From Ascarosepion bandense (taxonomy: Eukaryota; Mollusca; Cephalopoda; Sepiida; Sepiidae): DNA of 64,000 nucleotides. A model generated the notes under the pieces. The model did not search any database, was not told where the DNA came from, and worked only from the letters and a program-made list of their open reading frames with translations. Shown here piece after piece: positions 1 to 11,245 of this stretch. The position numbers and the translations under genes are program-made. The stretch covers positions 3,659,501-3,723,500 of the forward strand of contig JBBBDQ010000330.1 in assembly GCA_037127315.1 (NCBI GenBank), in the 5' to 3' direction. The number at the start of each line of letters is the position of its first letter. Within the stretch, counting starts at the first letter, position 1.

Positions 1-432
1 AAGAAATTAAAAGCCAACAATTATGCTATTCCTCATACACATTATATAATAGTGTATGTGTATCCATTGTTTTAATACATGTGACAAGTTTATTAATATG
101 TACATACATATACACATATATTAACTAATGCTATCATCCAACATACACCTAAACAGGCGTTTCTCCAAAAATATACACATATACTATTATACACTTTACC
201 ATCCAAAATATTCCATGCACATGCATTTAAAAATTATATATTGCTTTAATACACGTGACACATATTTAGCCAATAAGAACTTCAAATAGGAGTATACTGT
301 CTCTGTTTTTTTTAATTTTTTTCTCAATCTCTAATAAAACTTTAATAAAAGTGAGTCCTGTTAGATTGAGATATTCTTCCTATTTGTTCTTTTTCTTTTA
401 TTCTATCATCTTGTCAGATTCCAATTCACATA

Positions 433-774
433 CACACTACAGGCAAAAAGTTTGAGGTCACCCAGCATTTCTTTAAAAGGACCTTAAAATTGATAACTAC
501 TGCGTATTTGCTTTTATTTTAACAAAATATAAGTACTAAACTATAAAAAATTATCACACATCAACATCATATTTTGTTTTCATCAATGAAATCACCACAA
601 AGGGAATCCAAATTTGAACTTTTTGATAGAAAGAGGAGCCTGGAAAAATACTTAAAAACAAAACCAAATATACTGTAGTTTTAGCCTTTACTTTAAATTT
701 TTTTTTAAATATCTCATTTTAAGGTGTCTTTTTAAAAATGCATAGTGGCCCAAAGCTTTTTCCCAGTAGTGTGT
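433..774. mobile_element. Tc1-like MITE
   Basis: A 342-bp element with imperfect terminal inverted repeats. The left end begins CACACTACAGGCAAAAAG, and the reverse complement of the right end begins CACACTACTGGGAAAAAG. Similarity continues for about 30 bases. CASTACnGGCAAAA-type ends are typical of Tc1 transposons, and TA precedes the left end. No transposase remains. Confidence 0.75.
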
Positions 775-789
775 GCATGTATATGTGTA

Positions 790-792
<3 letters not shown>

Positions 793-823
<31 letters not shown>
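793..823. repeat. (AT)n microsatellite
   Basis: About 15 AT units abutting the left end of the 824-1681 element. Confidence 0.95.
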
Positions 824-827
<4 letters not shown>

Positions 828-1680
828 GCCTTTCAGATTTCACTCTCCCAATCGACTCGGGTGATTAAAGTTTATTGCTTTACTCACCCACAGTTGATTG
901 AAAATAAAAAAAAATCTGATTCCTTTTACAACCCAAAAGTATGCCAATGAAGATTCAAAAGTTACTTAGAATGTCCTACAATGACATTATTGAACTCTTG
1001 GCTTTTATCATCCCAGTCAGTGTAAACATCTGCTTAATTATCGCTTCCAGAGTGGAGCCAAAATGTCTCTGTCACCCAGATTAAAGACGCTCACAGATTT
1101 TTAGAAAAAATTTTTGGAAAACTATTATCCTATATTTCCTTCCTGCTTACAAAAAGTAAAAACAAACATTTGAAAGAAAGAAAAAATATGCATACTTCTT
1201 TCAACGACATATCGAAAAACAAATTATACAAGTAAGTGAATTTTTATAGAAAATTGTTGAGAAAATCAGATTTGTTATTTTTTTATCATCTATGAGATGG
1301 AGGTTGCAGTCAAACAGAAGAAAGAAACTACAAATTAGGCACTTCCGCTCAATTTAACAAAAAAAACAAAAAAAAAACAAAACATATCATGATGTTAAAA
1401 GGGCACAAACTTAATAAAAACAAAGTTTTATCATCAAAATGTTATCCTATTATTAAGAGGGGAGATCAAATTTTAAAAAAAAAATTTTTAAATCCTTTCT
1501 AACACGTTCAAAATTTTAATTAAAATTTTATTTTTTGTTTCCCGTCAGCCATTCATGCTATGTTTACACAAGACGACCATTAAGAAAATGGAGTCGGTTG
1601 AGTAAAATGATTTTGGGGCGAGTAAATTTTCCCTCGCTCTCAACCGCCAGTCGAGTGATTTCGTTTTCAAATCTGAAATG

Positions 1681-1681
<1 letters not shown>
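824..1681. mobile_element. Element with inverted ends set in a (TA)n tract
   Basis: The left end (about 830-900) and the right end (about 1607-1681) are imperfect inverted repeats of about 70 bases, sharing the outer motif AGCATTTCAGATTT-like and an inner GAGTAAA. Both outer ends touch TA microsatellites (793-823 and 1682-1714). The interior has no recognisable coding sequence. Probably a non-autonomous DNA element that inserted in a TA repeat. Confidence 0.6.

Positions 1682-1714
<33 letters not shown>
1682..1714. repeat. (TA)n microsatellite
   Basis: Uninterrupted TA repeat at the right end of the inverted-end element. Confidence 0.95.
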
Positions 1715-1716
<2 letters not shown>

Positions 1717-2264
1717 AAAATAGAAATAGGGGTTGTTCCAACGAGAGAAATTGGTATAAAAGAAAAAAGTGCAAGAAACCGTAAACATTTTGTTTCAAGT
1801 GTTGATTTATTGTTATTATTATCATTAATATTACTTACTTTTTTGTATAATATATTAAGTATCCATAATGTTATTTGTGTAACTATACGTGTTTCAAGTC
1901 CAAAGTTGACTCTCTTTAAGTGAATAAACTCGTGACTTTACATATTAAGATTTGTTTTGTCTTTCTGACAGCCTAAAATATCATGTATATATTAGATAAG
2001 TGGTCTGTGAGCAGGTCAGAAAGTTCATATGCACGTGTGTTTGTTGGTTTTTTTCACACTCGCTCGTTAAATCTCTTCCATTTTGAGAATTATTCACCTT
2101 TCGTTTACACTGACTTGTGAAATTTGATTGAATTTTTAAGCTTCGAAATTGTTTTCAGCTATTTTGATGCAATTCTACAGGCTATCTAGTTCTTTTTGTT
2201 GCTTTTGGAATAATTTTTCTTTTTTTTTTTTAACATATTTGAATTTAATGTGTCTGTGTGCGTC
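1715..2264. other. AT-rich spacer
   Basis: No gene or recognised repeat. Open frames here are short and compositionally biased. Confidence 0.6.
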
Positions 2265-2328
2265 TTAGGCTTTTCATGTTGTTTTCTTGAGGGAAGGCTT
2301 CCCTCAACAAAACAACATGAAAATCCTA

Positions 2329-2329
<1 letters not shown>
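2265..2329. repeat. Near-perfect inverted repeat (hairpin)
   Basis: Arms 2265-2296 and 2298-2329 pair over 32 bases with 2 mismatches, around the centre GGGAAGGCTTCCC. It lies directly against the (CA)n at 2331-2361. Confidence 0.9.

Positions 2330-2330
<1 letters not shown>

Positions 2331-2361
<31 letters not shown>
2331..2361. repeat. (AC)n microsatellite
   Basis: About 15 AC units. Confidence 0.95.
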
Positions 2362-2366
<5 letters not shown>

Positions 2367-2439
2367 TTAAAATGCACTTAAAAAAAATGAAAAAGAATTT
2401 TGTAAACTATTGCAAAAAAATAGTATTCCAAATATATAT

Positions 2440-2719
2440 ATAATCCTTTTTCAAAAACAAAACAAAAGCATTTCTATGTTACAGTCAAAATATGAGGATA
2501 AAATAACAGCAGAGACATAACACCCTTGAGAATAAACAGAGAAGTGGTTGAAAGTGCTTAGAAAAGTAATTACAGAACATTTTTACATTCCTTATCTCCA
2601 GCAAAAAGAAAAAAAATTTTAGAATGCTGGAAAAATTTTTTTTAAAAATTAATAAAATCTTCCTAGTCAGTCATTTTCAATGAAACATACTTAAAAGAAA
2701 GGTTGCTGCCTAAATATAC

Positions 2720-2722
<3 letters not shown>
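2440..2722. repeat. Dispersed repeat, second copy at 40555-40800
   Basis: Shares a long collinear similarity with 40555-40800, including ACATTCCTTATCTCCA and AATAAAATCTTCCT. Both copies stop at or near a TA-type microsatellite, suggesting one mobile family with a TA preference. No coding capacity. Confidence 0.7.
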
Positions 2723-2796
<74 letters not shown>

Positions 2797-2880
2797 ATAT
2801 GTATATTTGGGCAGCAACCTTTCTTTCACATGTTTCTTTGAATATGACAGACAAGGAAAATTTGATGAATTTTTTATTGA
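2645..2880. repeat. Inverted repeat flanking a (TA)n(GA)n microsatellite
   Basis: The left arm (2645-2722) and right arm (2800-2880) are imperfect complements. The innermost part, around AGGTTGCTGCC and GGCAGCAACCT, is nearly perfect. They enclose (TA)n at 2723-2764 and (GA)n at 2767-2794, so a transcript would form a long hairpin with a microsatellite loop. Confidence 0.8.
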
Positions 2881-3458
2881 GTTTTTTCCCTAACACTCTT
2901 AAACTTTTCTATTTAGTGGAGGTAAAGCAATATAAACATTATCCATAGTGTCTATTGTATAAAATGCTTTTGAGTACTTATTGAGCCATTTTCAAGAGAT
3001 ATAATTATGTGATGCTTATATAGTAGTAGCATTTACTCCAAGCCCTACAAAAAAAACATGGCTGAAATTTCAGTTGGCATCATTCTATTTTTAAAATTTT
3101 TTTCGCACATTATTTCTGTTGTTTAATAAGACTAATACTGGGTGTCAGATGTTTTATGTAGAATACTTCTCTCACAGTGAGAGAGAAAGAGAGATAAATA
3201 CCAGTATGTAGGAAATATATTTATCCTGTTTACAATACTGACAACATTTAATTCTTCATAATGACTGAGAGAGTCAAAAATACTCAAACAAAAACAGAAC
3301 AATCAATATTCAGCCAAATGATTGTTACAATTGGTACTCCATTTTCAAAATTTTTCCATTGCTTGTGACAGTGAAAAAAAACATTAAACGCATTGTGATA
3401 GCCTTCAAATACCTACCCATACATCTTATATACACAATGCTTCATGCAAATTACAAAA

Positions 3459-3463
<5 letters not shown>

Positions 3464-3497
<34 letters not shown>

Positions 3498-3505
3498 GTA
3501 CATAT

Positions 3506-3560
<55 letters not shown>
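3464..3560. repeat. Compound (TA)n-(CA)n-(TA)n microsatellite
   Basis: TA runs at 3464-3496 and 3522-3560 are separated by a CA run at about 3505-3521. Confidence 0.95.
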
Positions 3561-3564
<4 letters not shown>

Positions 3565-3577
3565 CAAACTAAACTCT

Positions 3578-3857
3578 TGGTCATATGTGATACACACTTG
3601 GTCATATGTGATACACACTTGACTAGGCAGAAGATTTTCTTGCAGTAGGTTGCCATTTCTTTCTGTGTTGCCAACCAAGGCTATAGAACCCAATCTGTCC
3701 CACTATTCAACGCATAGCTGGAAGGAGAAGATATGGCTTCATACCTTCACCATGGGTATTTGCACATAGGTGAATGCAACAAATTCAATTAGAATTTGAA
3801 CTTAGTTCTTTGATTTTTCATTCTGAGTTGATATCCGTTGCACCACAATGAACATCT
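3578..3857 (-). mobile_element. tRNA-derived SINE, family A
   Basis: Minus-strand copy of the main SINE family here. The tRNA-like head (CATTGTGGTGCAACGGATA) is at 3840-3857 and the tail near 3580. A 21-base piece of the tail (CTTGGTCATATGTGATACACA) is tandemly duplicated at about 3577-3618. Diverged copy. Confidence 0.8.
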
Positions 3858-5686
3858 TAGTAAAGCTTCTGAATATAACACTAATAACACTAAGCCTGCC
3901 AAGCAAAAAACAAAAATTTGAAACAACAAAAGATATGTAAGTGTGTAGCTACAATATTAATCATGCCTTAGCTTACAAATGCTAATTATTTATAACTTGG
4001 TGAATTGGATACATTTTAACAAATTTCAGTATATAACAAAAAAAAAACAAAGTTAAATTGTTAATTTATATAAATGATATACATAATATATTAATAATTA
4101 ATATATTACATTCATTAATAGATAAATATAGTAATGTATTTAAAAAATAAATTTATATATTAAATTTTTTGCATGCCTGTTTATAAGACTAAAAATCCAA
4201 GTAGTGATTTGGCCATGAAATGTAATAAAATTTAATTTATTAAAACATAAAATTTTGTTCACAACTTTACCCCCATTTCTCAATAGTTTTACCAAAGTTG
4301 ATACTGAATAATCAAAATAAGAACATTTTCAAGAAGTTTTCTTAACTCTTTGTAATCTACAAGAGCCTTAAAGCACAAATTAAAATCAAATACACTAGGA
4401 CTTTGTTATCCATATTAGATAGATTCTGACCCAAGCACTCCTGTTAGATAGTGAAATTCAGAGATAACAATGAACCATATATACTAATTATATCAAAACA
4501 TATCTTATCAGGAAAATGACACCATATTTTAAAGATGTAATTAAATTTTCTGCTAGAAAGAAAAATGTCAAAATTTTTTGTAGGAAAAATAGATAGATTT
4601 TTATGAAATGTAGAATGGGACTGTTATACATCTAAAGTTTACTTTAATAAACAATATCTTATGGCTCGTCATAAGCTCATTTGATGACACGAGATGCAAC
4701 TTTCTCTACAAATATATTTAACTTACTTAGTAAACATGAAATGAATTAGACAAAAAACATTTCAGTAGTCAATGAAAATAAATTTTCTTTTACTTTGAGT
4801 TTTTCCCCCACTTCAGAATCTGATGACTTAGTCATTGGTGGCATTGAGTACATTTAAATTGATTTTTTTTTTAATATTTCTAAAATACTATTTCTGTATG
4901 AGACTTATGTCTATGTTACTTTTGTTTATATTTTACTAATTTGCAATATATTTTCAAAGTAGTTTTAGTTTACTAAATGTTTCAAAACACAAAAACTTTG
5001 CTAATAAGTAAAACCATAAGTGGTGATGTCTTGGTGCAATTTATTAATTTTCAGAGTTTAAAATGGAATGAAATCCTTGATGGCACATTACCCTGACCTT
5101 GAAAATTTAAATAAATCCATAACCAGAAGTAACTGTAGTTATAAATTCTGAAAAATGTCATCTCTAGGAATTTATTTGCTTTTGCCACATAAATTCCCTA
5201 AATAGGTTATTTATATTTTTTTCCTTGAGTATTGACAACAAAAATGTTAAACACTGCTTATTTATTAGACTGTATATTTACAGTAGTGTTTAACTCTTGT
5301 TTTTTTTTTTGTTTTTTTTTTGTTTTTTTTTTTGTTGATTCCCAAGAAGAAGAAGAATGATTAAATGAGTGATTGGGTTTTTTTAAAAATACCTTTTTAA
5401 AATAATAAACAATTGCCAAACAAGTATACATGAATAGTAGTGTCAAAAAAACTCTTTAACACACCAATTTTTTTTTCCTTTTGCTAATACATATGTTGAA
5501 CGTTGCCAAAGAATTTATCTGCAATATGTTCCTAATAAATAAACTGGTACTTTATTGAAGAAAAAACATTAGTTTTCATATTCAGCATTGCCACTGCTAT
5601 AGTAAATGAAAAATGGAAATGTAATGTAATGATTAGTTACAAATATGGAGTTTAGGCAGGTTATCTTTAAGGCTCCAAGTTCACTA
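3858..5686. other. AT-rich spacer without recognised features
   Basis: Only very AT-rich sequence and poly-T tracts (about 5300-5334) are seen. No gene, RNA gene or known repeat recognised. Confidence 0.5.
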
Positions 5687-5780
5687 GTGCAAATTGTTAT
5701 GTTTAATTATCCTAGTTCACTATAGAAAATTGTCATGTTTAAGGATGCAAGTTCACTACAGCAAATTGCTCTATGAGATA
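5687..5780. repeat. Minisatellite, ~37-bp unit, about 2.5 copies
   Basis: Units begin AAGTTCACTAGTGCAAATTG, TAGTTCACTATAGAAAATTG and AAGTTCACTACAGCAAATTG, spaced about 36-37 bases apart. Confidence 0.8.
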
Positions 5781-5814
5781 ATGGCCTAGTGAATTAAAAC
5801 CTTGGTTTGTGAAT

Positions 5815-6125
5815 TTAGGGACATAGTGATTGTGAGTTCATTCCCTGGGTAGTGTATACATGCATTCAGTGGAAATGGGCAAGTAATAACTGAGAAGTAC
5901 TATAAATATCCCTAAACATGCACAGTCAAACAAGAACAATCTACCCCTGTAGATTAAATAAAGGGTTCAGTTCAAAATTCCCTGCAGTTTACCCAGATCA
6001 ACATAAACCTGAAGAATGCCAGAGGGCACAATAGCTTAAACATTGTGATATCAATAACAAACATGAGGACAATAGTCCAAATATAAGTGTAAATAATGAT
6101 AATGCCCTATGCCAGAAATTCAGTG
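5815..6125. mobile_element. Foldback retroposon, subfamily 2, right arm
   Basis: Contains CTGAAGAATGCCAGAGGGCA and AGGACAATAGTCCAAATA, the subfamily-2 right arm also seen at 60465-60565. The opposite arm occurs at 35650-35880. The left arm is missing here. Confidence 0.65.
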
Positions 6126-6394
6126 AGTAATTACAAATATTTTTCTTTTCTCATATTCTCTTACACACACCTTTGTGCCGTAGTAGTTTTATTGTCTTGC
6201 TTGGTAAAATTATTAAAAACAAAATTCATGATATAAAAAACTCTGAGAAATTGCACTATGAATGTAATTTTTATGTTCCTTTACAATACAGCAAAATACG
6301 ACACCTGACAAAATGCTTATAATATATCACACCATGAGTCCCATAACACATTAGGGATGTAGCGGGCTCTACATTTACTGTAGTATAATTGTGC

Positions 6395-6790
6395 ATCTAG
6401 GGCTGGTTAGAGAGCCTAGTCAATCCAGCTATTTAATCCTAAATTTAACCCATCCATTTTTTTTTCTCCTATACTGGTTGGCATTTCAACGCAAGAGAGC
6501 CCAGTCAGACCTGCTACTTAATCCAAAATTTAACCCATTCAGTTTTCTTCTAGACTAGTTGCCCTTTCAAGGTAAGTGAGCCCTGTCAGCCCTGCTACAT
6601 AACTCACAAAAAAGAGATGGACCCATACATTTTCCAAGAGTATTTGTGCAAAATAAATAAAATGAACTTGGCTCACCAACTTTTGTTTCTTCTTCTCTAA
6701 ATGTTATATTACTCACACATTCACATGTAATTAGATTTAATGTCAACAGATCCTGCTCAATATTTAACAGATGAGTTAGAGACAAACTGC
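6395..6790 (-). mobile_element. Decayed tRNA-SINE body with internal tandem copies
   Basis: GAGCCCAGTC-type and TTTAATCC-AAATTTAACCCAT segments recur about every 82 bases from 6410. The last unit continues into the SINE motif for the minus strand (AGAGATGGACCCATACATTTTCC). The tail of one SINE appears to be tandemly duplicated. Confidence 0.55.
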
Positions 6791-6979
6791 ATACAGATCA
6801 TTTCTTTTTACAAATGGTTTTAGAGATAAAAATCAATATATATATAAGAGAATCAATAATAATAAAAGCCATGGAGGTGGAAGGTCATGACTCTTCACAG
6901 GTTTTTCTTTATTGTCTGTGAATTGCCAGGAATTCTTTAATTCTTAAAAATATAGTCAAGTGGTTCTCATTGATTTATA

Positions 6980-7190
6980 CACAGTTTGGAATTTCGAGTT
7001 TTCTTTCTCTTAGCCTGGTTACCACCCAAAGTCAGAGCGCCCAATCAACCCTGCTATTTAATACATAGTTGAAGAGGGAAGAGATGGATCCGTGCCTTGT
7101 TTAAAGGCATATTGTGAAACATTGAACACAACAGAATTTGAACTTGACTTGCCAATCTGGCTTCCACAACAATATCTGTTACCCATCAGT
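6980..7190 (-). mobile_element. Decayed tRNA-SINE fragment
   Basis: Minus-strand SINE body motifs are readable: GCTATTTAATACATAGTTGA, AGAGATGGATCCGTGCC and a B-box-like GAATTTGAACTTG. Confidence 0.6.
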
Positions 7191-7260
7191 TGTATTAAGA
7201 GAAACTTATAAAAAACAAAGGTGTGTATTTATACATGTTTATTACTGTTACCTAACAAAA

Positions 7261-7298
7261 TTAAAATGTTCTAACAAAAATTTGTTGGAACATTTTAA
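7261..7298. repeat. Short inverted repeat
   Basis: Arms 7261-7278 and 7281-7298 pair with one mismatch and a 2-base centre. Confidence 0.85.
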
Positions 7299-8094
7299 TT
7301 GCATTGTGATAACTTTAAGATATAAAACAATTTCCATTGTAATCAGGTCAACATTCTCTAATTTTTATCTAAGTATACATTAGCACACCTCCCCTAAAAA
7401 AAAGTATCCAAGGGAGGTAACTAAGTCTAATTACAGAATTGTTTTTTTAAGAAAATCTCAGGAATAAGCAAGAAATACTCCGACTTTTCTACACTTTTCA
7501 GACACTAGTAATAATTAAAAATATTAATTAAGTTTAATGATTCATTGGCATTTGAAAATAATTATAAGTTTTATAAATTTGAAGTTTTTCTTTAATTATA
7601 AAAAGAATAATAATGCTTTTACAAAGTAATTAGTTCTTTTAATTTTTTTATACTATTTTTCACTTTTTTATTCTTCTACAATCAAAGAAGTCCATTGAGT
7701 GAAATTAAAATTAAACATTTTGGAGGGCAGAAAATTACACTGATATCACTCAAGGAAAACAACAAACAGGATCTATATAATAAATAAATCTAAAAAAAAA
7801 AAAACATGTTTTCAATTCATCCCAAGCAAAGCAATAATTCTAAGATACAAGGGGCTATTGGGAGGGAAAAAGAATGAGAAAACTTTAGAAGAAACCAGAA
7901 ACCCAATCCAAAACAGGTTTGGTTTGGTTTGGCTTGATTTGTTTTATGTGATATCAACCTCAATGGGTTATTTAAAGCCAATAAAACTTTTACAATAGAT
8001 GTATATGAATAAAATATATATTCTTTGTAAGAAATCAGTTTGTAGATCAGGTTTCATAGACGTACTTTTTGTAAAGAGGGTTTTCTTGAGCGTC
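7299..8094. other. AT-rich spacer
   Basis: No gene or known repeat recognised. A run of (GGTTT)-like repeats is present near 7915-7945. Confidence 0.5.
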
Positions 8095-8340
8095 CAATGT
8101 ATTGCTGGTAATATTTTTTTCTTCAAAAAGATATTGTTGGTAATATTTTTTTCTTCAAAAATATATTGTTGGTAATATTTTTTTTCTTCAAAAATATATT
8201 GTTGGTCATAATTTTTGTTCTTCAAAAATATATTGCTGGTATTAATTTTTTCCAAAAATGTATTGCTGGCAATAATTTTTTATTTGATTTTCTTCAAAAA
8301 TGTATTGCTGGTAATTCTTCCTTCAACAAAAAGTATAGCT
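8095..8340. repeat. Minisatellite, ~37-bp unit, about 6-7 copies
   Basis: Tandem units of the form TATTGYTGGTAATATTTTTT followed by TCTTCAAAAA. Open frames on both strands across it (repeating YIFEEKK or ITNNIFLKK) are by-products of the repeat. Confidence 0.9.
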
Positions 8341-8869
8341 GGAGTTTTTACTATAACAATCTATTTTTATACTTTCATAGTATTTTAACTCCAGTTAAGT
8401 AGTTAACTATTTCCCGTAGTTGGGACCCTAACAGGCACTACCATATCAAGTCAGGGTGGGTTTGGGAACAACAGTTAAGAGGTGGTTCTAAATTCTTCTA
8501 AACCTTTTAATCTAAAACTTGCTGCTGAATTCTGTTTATCATCATATCCAGGACCCAAGTGTAACTTATCATGTCTGATGGGGTGGGGTGGGGTGATGCG
8601 GTTAGTTACTTCCCTGCAGAGATGAAACCTGTGTATTTTGAAGCCTCAGCCAACAAGGCACTCTAATGCAGAAAATAAGGAATAAACCTCTACTCTTGTT
8701 CAAAAGTACAGGGAGGAGTGTAATTTAAGTCTTTTTTTGTTACTTTTCAAATATTGTTATTATTCATTCTACTGGTTACTGAACAAAAATGTGATATGTT
8801 CTGTGTTACCTACCACTGAGACCATTGATGCATCCAGCTTTAAATTAAATGCCTAATTCTGTTATTCCA
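8341..8869. other. Unassigned, slightly GC-richer sequence
   Basis: Includes (GGGGT)n near 8579-8596. No reading frame or repeat recognised. Confidence 0.4.
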
Positions 8870-9610
8870 AAACAAATCCAAGAACAATTCATGAATCCCT
8901 TAGGTAAATATATAGATAAAATCAGATACATAATACAACCACAAATTCCACAACATCCACTATCCAAAACAATCTATCCAATCTGAACAACATGAAAATA
9001 ATTACAACATCCAAAACTATTATGGATATGATTAGAACCAAAAATACACACAACAATAATAATTCTGATACAGGTATATACAAAATAAATAGTTAGAACT
9101 GTTCCTCACAATACATTAGGGAAAATTGCAGAAATTAAAAAAAAAAGTATCTATGAACACAAAAGAGACCTTAAAACACAATAATTTATCAAATGTATTA
9201 GTCATACACAAAAATAAATTCAACAACAACTTTGACCTAACAAATGCCACACTTATTAATAAAAAAAGTAACTTAATTAGAAGGTAAATTCTCAAAAGTG
9301 ATATAAATATATAACACATAAATCAATACAAATCCAAAATAATTTAAATACTAATTTACATATAAAAAAAATCTACTCACTTTCGTTTATTAGGCATTGA
9401 ATTGTATCATCTCACATCCATGAATATGTCTGACTTTTCTGCTAACCTGATGAATATTCATTATGACATTTTTGCATGCATATATAAATATTTGTCACAA
9501 AATAAAATCCTTATATTTGCCTTGATAAAGTCCCTCAGAGGATGAAACACATCAGCTAAGAGAAGTTCTCTTTTTGTCTTTATTCCTAAGTATACATGCT
9601 GAGCATAAAG
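8870..9610 (+). pseudogene. Penelope-like element relic with GIY-YIG endonuclease
   Basis: Translation of about 9055-9320 gives, with frame breaks, DTGIYKI, then YEHKRDLKTQ, NLSNVLVIHKNKFNNNFDL and KKSNLIRR. This matches the GIY-YIG endonuclease C-terminal to the reverse transcriptase in Penelope-like elements (DTGIYKI-x-C-x2-C, then E-H-K-R-D). Several stops and a missing YIGET-like piece make it dead. The element-like segment near 9520-9560 could be its 3' UTR. Sequence 8870-9050 is plausibly from the same element but unclear. Confidence 0.65.
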
Positions 9611-10133
9611 CAAAAATTTAGTCAGAATTGTTTGAAAAACTTCAATAGACACTACATATATAGCTGCAGCATGTGATTCATGCCAAAAAATACTCGATGG
9701 TCTGAATTAAATCTAATATCAATAAGAAACCTTTATTCTAAGAGTTGCTGATCTATGACAACCCAATATGTACTGAGCTTCCCCTGAGAGATACAAAAGT
9801 AGATTTTGCACTCAGTGACACACCAATGTATTAGAGAAGCCATGTGCACCAGAGGGTTGGCTGAAAGGTAACCTCTTTGCCTCCAGGTGCAAATTTGTGC
9901 TTCACAAGGTGTAAGTAGCTGCCCTAACATGTAAAGAAATAGCAAATCTAGCTGCACTTAGGATGTGTATATGTGGGACAACCAGCTGAAAGAACGATAG
10001 TTAAGTACCTCACTTAAGTGAGAAAAGACAGAGTATCTCACATCCTTTCAAGAATAATCCATGTTTAAAGAAAACCCACAAAATTACAAACCCTTACACC
10101 AATATTAACTGACAAAGTCCAAAGGTGAATAAG
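9611..10133. other. Unassigned spacer
   Basis: An open frame at 9733-9957 (minus) has no recognisable domain. No repeat identified. Confidence 0.4.
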
Positions 10134-10597
10134 CAATCATTTTATTATTTTAACTATTTATATTCTTCAGACTGCTGTCCTCTTCTTTATTGCCATATTC
10201 ACAACATTTCAACCATTTTCAACTCCAATATTCTTTACCAGTTTGGAATTTGGAACTGAACCCTTTATTTCGTCCACTGGAGTAGATTGTTCTAGTTCTA
10301 CATGCCATGTCTCTTCCAGATATCTCAGTATTAATTATTGCACTTTTAACTCAACTCTCAAAGTTTTTTTTCACCTCTGATGCAGCCAGGTATTTAACTC
10401 ACAACTCTTTCATTTTTATCCACTGGGCCATGTGTACATGTGTTCAAAATTTCAAACACATAAAGAAGGTCAGAGTGTACAACAGTCAAAACATTGTGAA
10501 TATGGCAACAAAGATGAGGACAGCAGTCTGAACAATGTAAATAGTGTAAATAATTGCAATACTTCATCTCAGAAATATAGGCAGACAATCATTTTAT
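10134..10597 (-). mobile_element. Foldback retroposon with tRNA-like core, copy F1
   Basis: A 440-bp element (10146-10585) flanked by a perfect 12-bp duplication CAATCATTTTAT (10134-10145 and 10586-10597). The left arm (to about 10300) and right arm (about 10460-10585) are inverted copies: CTTCAGACTGCTGTCCTC faces GAGGACAGCAGTCTGAA. On the minus strand the centre has an A-box-like GGCCCAGTGGATAAAA and a B-box-like GAGTTAAATACCTGG, hence the strand call. Confidence 0.8.
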
Positions 10598-10754
10598 GTA
10601 GATTATAAGTCTTGTGTTCTTGTTTGTCTTTACAATAATATTAGATTAACAATAAAATTCTGAAAATAACGAATTTTTTTCATGCAGTTAATACTGAAAG
10701 AATAAATTTAAATCATTTCATTCTGTTCAGTACTAATTTAACCCATTTTTTTCC

Positions 10755-11245
10755 ATGTTATGTCTTTAAGAATGTAGAAATCATAGCTCTCCACAATTTT
10801 CTATCCTTTGCAGCTCTTATTTGATTTTACTATCCCTCCCCCTTCATGTTCTGCCATCAATTTACATGTTTGTTAGATTACTCAGTTTCCTCTTGTCTTC
10901 AATATGTCCTGTGAGCATCAAATCCTCCAAGCCCTTTTTCCTCATTATGTATCTGAAAAGTTTCAACTATCTCTTTCTGATTTTGATTTCTGAGTATAAG
11001 TGTCATTTTTGTTTCTATTATTTTAAAAAATTTCTTGTTGTTCACATGTTTCGTCAATGGTATTCTCAGCATTCTTCTATAGAACCACTTCTCTTTTGAC
11101 TAAAGTTTCCAGCATTCACTGCCATATAAGAGGATTGATATTACATTGCAGTTCAGCATCCTTTTCCTTGTGTATAATGAAATTTTTCTGCTTCTTAATA
11201 CATTGTTTAGCTTTTAGAAGACATTTTTTACAATATCAATTTATC
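10755..11245 (-). pseudogene. RTE-like LINE 3' end (ORF2 C-terminus)
   Basis: The minus strand corresponds to the same C-terminal ORF2 segment as 50900-51520, with FYRRILRIPW-like and NIRK-type motifs in broken frames. The stop-proximal part lies near 10760. 5'-truncated and heavily mutated. Confidence 0.7.

Noticed and set aside
2663..3693. Short frames with repeated Tyr-Ile or Cys-Val residues
   Set aside because: Translations of (TA)n and (CA)n microsatellites, not proteins.
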